A program made the position numbers and the translations under genes. The notes under the pieces are model-generated. The model was not told the DNA's origin. It did no database searches and was given only the letters and a program-made list of their open reading frames with translations. From positions 4,655,001-4,719,000 of the forward strand of contig NC_037088.1 of NCBI RefSeq assembly GCF_002994745.2: a DNA stretch of 64,000 bases, in the 5' to 3' direction. The DNA is from Rosa chinensis. Taxonomy: Eukaryota > Streptophyta > Magnoliopsida > Rosales > Rosaceae. Positions 58,399 through 64,000 of this stretch are shown in pieces; position 1 is the first letter of the stretch; the number at the start of each line of letters is the position of its first letter.

Positions 58399-60564
58399 TC
58401 ACACAGCTGTTCTCCATGGAAAAGGGAGTTTTCTGTGCAACAGGTTGACTAGATCAGAATTTTCTAGTTCACCGATTGTACAGTAATATTCTTGAAATTC
58501 ATTCAAGTATTCTTCAAAATATCTCATATCACAGATTTTGAGAGCATAGATATTTGATTTGGCTGTTTCTTTAGCCTTCTCACTCAGATTTGAGAGATCT
58601 CCACAAAATTGATCATACAGGGGTACTGCAAAATCATACGGAGATTTTGAATTTTTGATTTCTTCAAGCCAGTCTTTCCCTCTGGCAGTTTCTTTGAAAG
58701 AGAAGTAATACTTCTTTGCTACTCCGGTAAGAGTAGTTTCATAATACACCTGAAGATCTGGTGCTTCAAATTTTCCAAGGGTTAGAGCAGAAGCCATCAT
58801 CAGGCTATCAACCCATTGGTCAAGAGTTTTTCTCTTGTCTAGAGCTTTGTCTAGATTCAGCCAAATTCCATGGGTAGAAATTGGTATTCTGGGTATATTG
58901 TCTTCTAGGACAAATCTTTGAGAATTTTTTTCTCCATTTTTGCCCGTAGGGGCTTTTTGAAAAGGAAGTTTGACTTTTCCTTTTCCTCTTGTGATAGCTG
59001 TTTTAGAATTGGAGTTTTCTCCTTCTTCCATTTCAATATCCTGATAGGGAAGGAGTTTTCTTTCCTTTCCGGGTTTGAACTTTTTCATTTTTTCGATTAG
59101 TTTTTCTAATCGTTCAGGATTTTCGCAGCTTTCTGCTTCATCATAGAGATCATAGAGTTTTTGTACTCTAAGCATATTGACATGTCTGTTTAGATAAGCT
59201 TCTAGATCTTCTTCTGTGATGGACTCTGAAGGTTCTTCAGAGTATGCAATACCGCTAACACTAGCTTCTCTAGTGTTGTAACTTCTTCTGAGAAGATTTT
59301 TGTTTATCCTGATATTTTCAGGACAGGCGTCACTTTTTCTGTGACCGTCAAATTTTAGACTGATATCTCCAGTCTTTCTGCTTTCATATATTGCCGCTTT
59401 GGCATTTTCTGCTTGTTTTTTTGGACCAGCCAATTTCCATTCAATCGGAAAAGTTACTTCATTCCAAGTAACCTTGTGAATCTGTTGTGAATGATTCTTC
59501 TGGCTGGTGAGGAAACCAGTAGTAAGACCTGGGATATTTGATATCCTGGTTTTAGGTTCTATTGTGGTACTCATCAATTTATAGTATATTCTGTATACTA
59601 TAGCCAGTTCTTGCATATCTTTTTTCATGGATATGTCATCTGTCTTGACTCTCAGTCTTAGACAGTGAGCTGCATCTTTCAAGCTAGTTGAGAAATTTGG
59701 GAAACAGTTGAAATAAGCCACTTGATTGCATAAAGATGCCTCAAGGGTTCCCAACAGACTAGCTTGAAAATCTGTTAATCTATTGTCTTGTAAGACACAT
59801 AGAACTGAACAATTTATGCCTTCTCGAGCCAAGAGTTTTATGCCTACTTGGACTGCTCCAATATGCATAAATTGATAATTTTTTGTTCTTGCTCGGGCAA
59901 CTTCTTCAGGAGTGATCATCAAAAGATCTGTTTCTCCTGTTGTAGAGGGGGTTGTAAATTCTAATAATTTGAAGTGGTGGCTATCCAACACGTCAAATTT
60001 TCCCCTTTTGTAGATTTGTTTAAAATCTAGCTTTGGAATTGCGGAGTTTTTTACCTCCTGTTCAATTTCGTTGAATTCGAATTCTTTAGCATTTAGGAGT
60101 TGTACTCCTTTCTTTCTCCCGAAGATGCTCATCATTTTGACATCTCGAGTTTCTTTCGGATTTTCATACTGAATACTAGTAGAACTAGTTGATGGATCCA
60201 GAAAAATCATACTTGGAACAGGATTCTTTTCTGGTCTTTCTAATGGTTTGAATCCATTAGCTTTCTTTGTTTTTACTGTAGGCACTTTCTTGTCCTTCAG
60301 TATATTTTTCATAGAATCCAGCATTTTTTGCTGTTCATTGATTTTTCTACTAACACTTGTTAGCTTTTCTTCTTCCGTTTTTGGGAGTTCTTTGATATAA
60401 TCCAGTTTGTTTTCCAATTTTTCTAATTGGTGGATTATAACAGGTATTTTTTCTAGATGATCTTGATATCTAGATAATTCTTTCTGCAGGTTCTGATATT
60501 TTTCATCAGAGGATTTTAATAGAGAATTCAGCCTCTCTATTATTAAATCAGACATTGTTCCCAT
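58399..60564 (-). pseudogene. Viral polyprotein N-terminal part: coiled coil, movement protein, coat protein core
   Basis: A 721-residue open frame. Residues ~1-100 form a coiled coil (leucine heptads, e.g. IPVIIHQLEKLENKLDYIKE). About 145-360 is a 30K-superfamily movement protein (VLDSHHFKLLEF, MHIGAVQVGIKLL, LCVLQDNRLTDFQASLLGTL). About 570-720 is the coat protein core (LDQWVDSLMMASALTLGKF, YYFSFKETARGKDWLEEI, FEEYLNEFQEYYCTIGELEN). The movement protein would open plasmodesmata and the coat protein would form the particle. This is the longest surviving frame of the copy. It ends at an in-frame stop inside the coat protein. The ATG lies about 30 bp after the primer site. Confidence 0.87.
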
Positions 60565-60592
60565 TGGGGATTCCCCTTTTGAGCTATTTTAC

Positions 60593-60604
60593 AAGCTCTG
60601 ATAC
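60593..60604 (-). promoter_or_regulatory. Primer binding site for initiator Met-tRNA
   Basis: Minus strand TGGTATCAGAGC, the exact complement of the 3' end of plant initiator tRNA-Met, used by caulimovirids to prime DNA synthesis. It lies between the small upstream ORF and the large frame. Confidence 0.92.
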
Positions 60605-60619
60605 CAGCGATTTGCGGAT

Positions 60620-60844
60620 CTAACCAATGCTCAAATAATCAAGAGGTTTTTGTTCCTCTTGAAGAGTATATAAAATATTTTCAATATCTTCTTCAACTTT
60701 ATAGATCCTTGTTTGCAATTTATAGATGATATCCCAATAGTTGGGAGTTTCTCTGCTAAGGTTATCTCTAATAGTTTTCAACTTTCTCAGCTTTTCTCTT
60801 TCTTCTTTCAATTCTTTGCTAGTATTGTTACAGATAGCAACCAA
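60620..60844 (-). CDS. Small viral ORF upstream of the primer site, coiled coil
   Basis: 74 residues, starting MVAICNNTSKELKEEREKLR and rich in Lys/Glu/Leu heptads, ending just before the primer binding site. The frame is intact. Short leader ORFs are known in plant pararetroviruses, where they take part in translation control; a virion-associated role is another possibility for a coiled coil. Function is not known from this sequence. Confidence 0.5.
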   Translation of the reverse strand: MVAICNNTSKELKEEREKLRKLKTIRDNLSRETPNYWDIIYKLQTRIYKVEEDIENILYTLQEEQKPLDYLSIG

Positions 60845-61391
60845 CTCAAGTCTGTCGACAACTGAAATTATGAATAGTAATTTTTAACTGCTTACCTTTG
60901 AGCATTGAGGATGAATTAACTGCAACATATTATAACAAACAAATTCAAATATGGGCCCACTATGTTTCCCTAATAATAATTGTAAATGAAGTAAACCTGC
61001 AGTAGATTTGAGAGATGAGGCAAAGGAATAAAAAGGGGCCAGACCAAAAGGTCTCTTATGTCTAAGGTTATGAGTGGTTATGGGCAGCCCTTGCTGACCA
61101 GGGCTGGTCAGCGAAGTTTTTTCCTTATTTTAATATTTTATTAATATCTTATGAGGTATAATGATATAAATTTAATATTACTATTTAAAATTTTAAAATA
61201 TTTGAAATTATAAACGGGTCGGATTAGCGGATCGGGTATCCGTTAACCCGGCGGATACGGATTTGGATCGAGTTATCAATGATCCGCCGGGTTAACGGAG
61301 CGGGTTTGGATCAAATATTTTTTTAAGTAAACGGATTTGGATTTAGGTCGATCCGATCCAAATCCGATCCATTTACAGGTCTACATACATA

Positions 61392-63415
61392 TATATTCCT
61401 CCCTCCGCCATTGAAGACATGTACATTTTACTAGAAATTATTCATCAATAATTGATCATGAATCTAATTCAAAAATCTGAAAGTAGGCAATTAAAATCCA
61501 GTTCATTCCAATATAATGAAACCGACAGATATATACAGATATAAGATTCGTCTCAGTATGGTGGACTAATGAGTGATGATGAGGTTGAGAAGTTCTGGAA
61601 GTTTCCTATATAGAAAATCAATGACAGAAAGGAAAGGTGCCTGAATCCTAAATTAACCAGTACCAGAATAAGTAGGTCAACTGCCAAACTGGGCTAGCTA
61701 GCTTGAGTTTGATGTACGTACAAAAAATATATATTGATTTCGAGCATTCAAACAGAGGAAATCAATCCGATAAAATCCTAACTAAACCATGAATATCTTG
61801 CAGTACTAGTTTTCCACCATTGAGCTTCCACATATTCTTCATCAATTAAGCATCAGCAACATTTCCAGCCGTGGCATGATTATCCTAACTAAAGTTGTTA
61901 TGTTATTGTGCGGTGACCACAATTATACCAATACAAACAAGATTCCCTAGAGAATACCATTCCATTACCAAACAGATCGATGCATGAAGTGTGCTATTGA
62001 TTTTATTTTTGATTTTATTTTTTATCAAGAGGTGTGCTATTTATTGGATGCTCTAAACAAAATAGTATGGGCAAGTTGAGTGGTGGACGCAGATTTTTTT
62101 CTACAGGGGGAGAAAAAAATTGAAAGATAATAAAATAAAACTTCGATGAATGAGACAGAGCTTCAATCTGTATATTTCCTAACAAATAAAAAGTTTGTTT
62201 TTCAATGCATTTCTCAATTCGTAAAACTTTTTGCAATCACTTATAAAAAAAAAGGTTTTTTTTTGTACCAACAGTGTCTAGACATTTAGGGAAGATGATA
62301 CTTGAACTTACAAAGTTATCAATGTGATACCTTGACTCATTTTTTCTTATCAGCGTCGTACCTCCGTTCATTTTCCGTCACTGAGCCATTAAGTTTATCA
62401 TGTGTGAGGCACGTGATGTACAAAATAGAGGTAAAAAGACTGATTTGCCCCCTATCACTAACATTTTAAATATTTTTAATAAAAAAAATCTATTTACCTT
62501 TAATTTTAATTACTTTTTTTTTTAACCCTTCCACCTCTCGTCTTCTTCCTCTCACCCCTCAATCAACGACTCTCTAAAATGACCGACTTCGCTGGCCGAT
62601 TTGTCCTGCAACAACACCTCAGTCCTCCTTGATTTCAGGCACATGGCCCCAACAAAAGGATCGGCGGGGGCGCACTCCATCGCCAATTTTAGATCTCCAA
62701 CGAGCGATGCTTCCAAAAGACTCTGTCTGTCATTCTGGAGGACAAAATTGAAATTGGGATTTGGATTGGGTTCTCTGTAAATTTTGACGGTGGAGGGGAT
62801 GAGTTATTAGATCTCAAAGGGGGACTTGAGGTCGAGGAAGGAGGAGGACGGAGAGATTGTCTATATCATTGATTGCTGGTCTTGTTGGAAGAATTGATAG
62901 ACTTTCAATAATGGATAATTATGGAGATTTGCAATCAGTTGCCAAAGTTTCAAGAGTCTTGCTTTCTTTTGATGGGATGTTCTGTTCATTGTTTAATTGC
63001 CAAATGTGATAGATGGAGAATCTAATAAGTGAATTGCAAGCTAATTTTGAATTTCTCCTTGCGACTGGAACGGATTCCAAAAATACCACAATTGTTTTAG
63101 TACTAGTTTCCAGAATACCTTGGTTCTTCTTGCTGTTATGGAATGGGATTTGGATGCAAAGCCTCCTACTTCTACTAAGCTTTCAATGTTTTTCATTTTA
63201 ATTTGATTATTACTGATTAGGAATCTAGGATTACTGTTGTTTATGCTGTTTCCAATGTAAGCTAAAATAAAATGAAGAGGAATGAGTAGCTACGGGCTGA
63301 AGCTCAGGCAACAGCAGAAGAAGAAGGTTGGATGAAGAACATTCATTGTGTTTTTTTATCTGGGTAGGAAGACAGGAGGGAGAGATGAAGAGGGTACTGT
63401 GTTTGGTTTGGGGTA
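61392..63415. other. Intergenic sequence with possible decayed transposon
   Basis: 61,392-62,250 shows no gene. At 62,280-62,460 a stretch ('gggaagatgatacttgaacttacaaagtt...ccgttcattttccgtcactgag') has the look of a MULE arm, but I found no partner. 62,530-62,860 is GC-richer and may be captured coding sequence. The frame at 63,013-63,201 has no known domain. Confidence 0.35.
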
Positions 63416-63640
63416 GTTAGGCCTGACATTTAAACCCGTAACCTGCAAACCCGTACTATACCTGCACCCTAAAAACCCACACAAATCCGCCAGTTTATTA
63501 ATTTGGACTAAAAAAAGCCCGCACGCAAAAAACCCGCAAATTAACGGTTTTTGCGGGCTAAACCCGTTAGAACCAGTTGGAACCCATTAACTCAAAATTC
63601 TTCCCAAACCCATTTCCCATTACCCATACGGGTTCCCCTT
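63416..63640. mobile_element. Possible hAT-type MITE arm
   Basis: 'taggcctgacatttaaacccg' followed by many 'aacccg/cgggtt' and 'cccgcaaa/tttgcggg' inverted motifs, similar in style to the hAT ends at 52,839 and 61,383. A T run at about 63,640-63,660 follows. No second end and no duplication was found. Confidence 0.4.
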
Positions 63641-63697
63641 TTTTTTTTTTTTTTTTTTTTCAACCAAGGCATTTTTATAATTTTTCTTATTCCCCAT

Positions 63698-64000
63698 GAG
63701 GATTCGACAGTTGGATCTTCGTATAATTGTGAAAAGACGATTCAAAAGGAGATCCGTGAGGATTCGACCATTGGATCGTCGTATAATTTTGTGAGGATGA
63801 TTCTAAAGGCGATCTGGGACGATCCAACCGTTGGATCTTCGTATAATTGTGCAAAGATGATTCAAAAGGAGATCCGTGAGGATCCGACCGTTGGATTGTC
63901 ATATAATTTTGTGAGGATGATTCTAAGGGCGATCCGGGACGATCCAACCGTTGGATCTTCGTATAATTTTGAGAGCATAAACCTAAGGGCGATCTGTGAG
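63698..64000. repeat. Tandem repeat, ~59 bp half-unit in a ~118 bp higher-order unit
   Basis: 'gaggatccgaccgttggatc.tc.tataatt.tg..a.gatgattc.aa.ggcgatc' recurs from 63,698 to the window edge with two alternating variants ('aattgtg.aaagatgattcaaaaggag' and 'aattttgtgaggatgattctaagggc'). Each unit holds the palindrome GATCCAACCGTTGGATC. The array continues beyond the window. Confidence 0.88.

Larger units (their letters stand above)
53144..61124 (-). mobile_element. Endogenous pararetrovirus (Caulimoviridae), near full length, inactivated
   Basis: One genome-length copy (~8 kb) on the minus strand. In order it has a small coiled-coil ORF, a Met-tRNA primer site, movement protein, coat protein with zinc knuckle, aspartic protease, reverse transcriptase, RNase H and a C-terminal extension, then a promoter and leader at the far end. 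Domain order in one long frame resembles petuvirus or florendovirus types; the genus is not certain. There are no LTRs, which separates it from gypsy elements. The polyprotein frame is broken by stops near 58,400, 57,632, 57,590, 57,053, 56,696, 55,620 and 54,612 and by a frame change between about 56,470 and 56,425. The copy is opened in the leader, so it cannot make its own full-length RNA. Edges carry an inverted 'gctgaccag' motif. Confidence 0.88.
52839..61383. mobile_element. hAT element with 8 bp target duplication, hosting the pararetrovirus
   Basis: The left end TAGACCTGTAAATGGACCGG and the reverse complement of the right end TAGACCTGTAAATGGATCGG are near-perfect inverted repeats, followed on both sides by repeated GATCCGG/TTAACCCG motifs. 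The flanking CATACATA is identical (52,831-52,838 and 61,384-61,391). An 8 bp duplication with a TA-start end supports hAT. About 300 bp of hAT sequence remains on each side of the viral insert; there is no transposase. Confidence 0.9.

Noticed and set aside
53144..61124. Interpretation of the viral copy as a Ty3/gypsy retrotransposon
   Set aside because: There are no LTRs and no integrase, and a 30K movement protein and a caulimovirid coat-protein zinc knuckle are present.
63698..64000. Regularly spaced repeats resembling a CRISPR array
   Set aside because: Both halves of each unit are repeated, there are no unique spacers, and the genome is a plant.

Overview
The window reads as nuclear DNA of a dicot plant: AT-rich intergenic sequence, short exons with GT-AG introns, nested LTR retrotransposons, LINEs, MULE, hAT and CACTA elements, and an endogenous pararetrovirus. 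A member of the rose family would fit, but that is an impression and not a proven assignment. Only one gene is clearly intact, a 13-exon sterol methyltransferase gene (SMT1, 31,952-36,600, + strand). A small gene of unknown function (41,134-41,394, - strand) is plausible. Nearly everything else is mobile DNA or gene debris.

Layout. 1-530: remnant of a CC-NBS-LRR resistance gene (- strand). 2,533-3,063: hAT-like MITE. 3,241-12,644: decayed Ty1/copia element with matching LTRs and a perfect target duplication, itself split by a 3 kb solo LTR (9,232-12,237). 12,710-17,480: two LINE-type remnants head to tail, the upstream one broken by a long-TIR MULE (14,652-15,461). 17,539-22,326: a large composite that may be a TIR element. 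It carries a Nudix-hydrolase exon fragment, a nested MULE (18,794-20,305) with GC-rich captured sequence, and exons of an unidentified coiled-coil gene. 20,690-32,450: three copies of a block that ends in the SMT1 promoter. Only the third copy leads into a working gene; the first retains a broken start and the second is cut off by a viral leader fragment. 31,952-36,600: SMT1. 38,832-41,107: two near-identical 1.14 kb tandem copies of an RNase H fragment. 43,560-46,030: LINE remnants on both strands. 46,247-51,124: a complete CACTA element that has captured intron-containing OSCA/CSC1 channel sequence and a heat-shock-factor-like fragment. 52,839-61,383: a hAT element with a perfect 8 bp target duplication, which contains a near full-length but inactivated pararetrovirus (- strand). 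63,698-64,000: tandem repeat that runs off the window.

How the parts relate. SMT1 makes the first plant-specific methylation step of sterol synthesis. Its promoter and 5' leader have been copied in tandem together with the right half of an upstream composite, and an LTR lies exactly at one copy junction. Three separate elements (composite, MULE, CACTA) carry pieces of host genes, so transposon capture is a recurring theme. The viral copy is opened within its leader, so its own promoter lies at the far end, pointing away from the coding region; multiple stops and a frame change also disable it. A leader fragment of the same viral type lies 1.5-3.5 kb upstream of SMT1.
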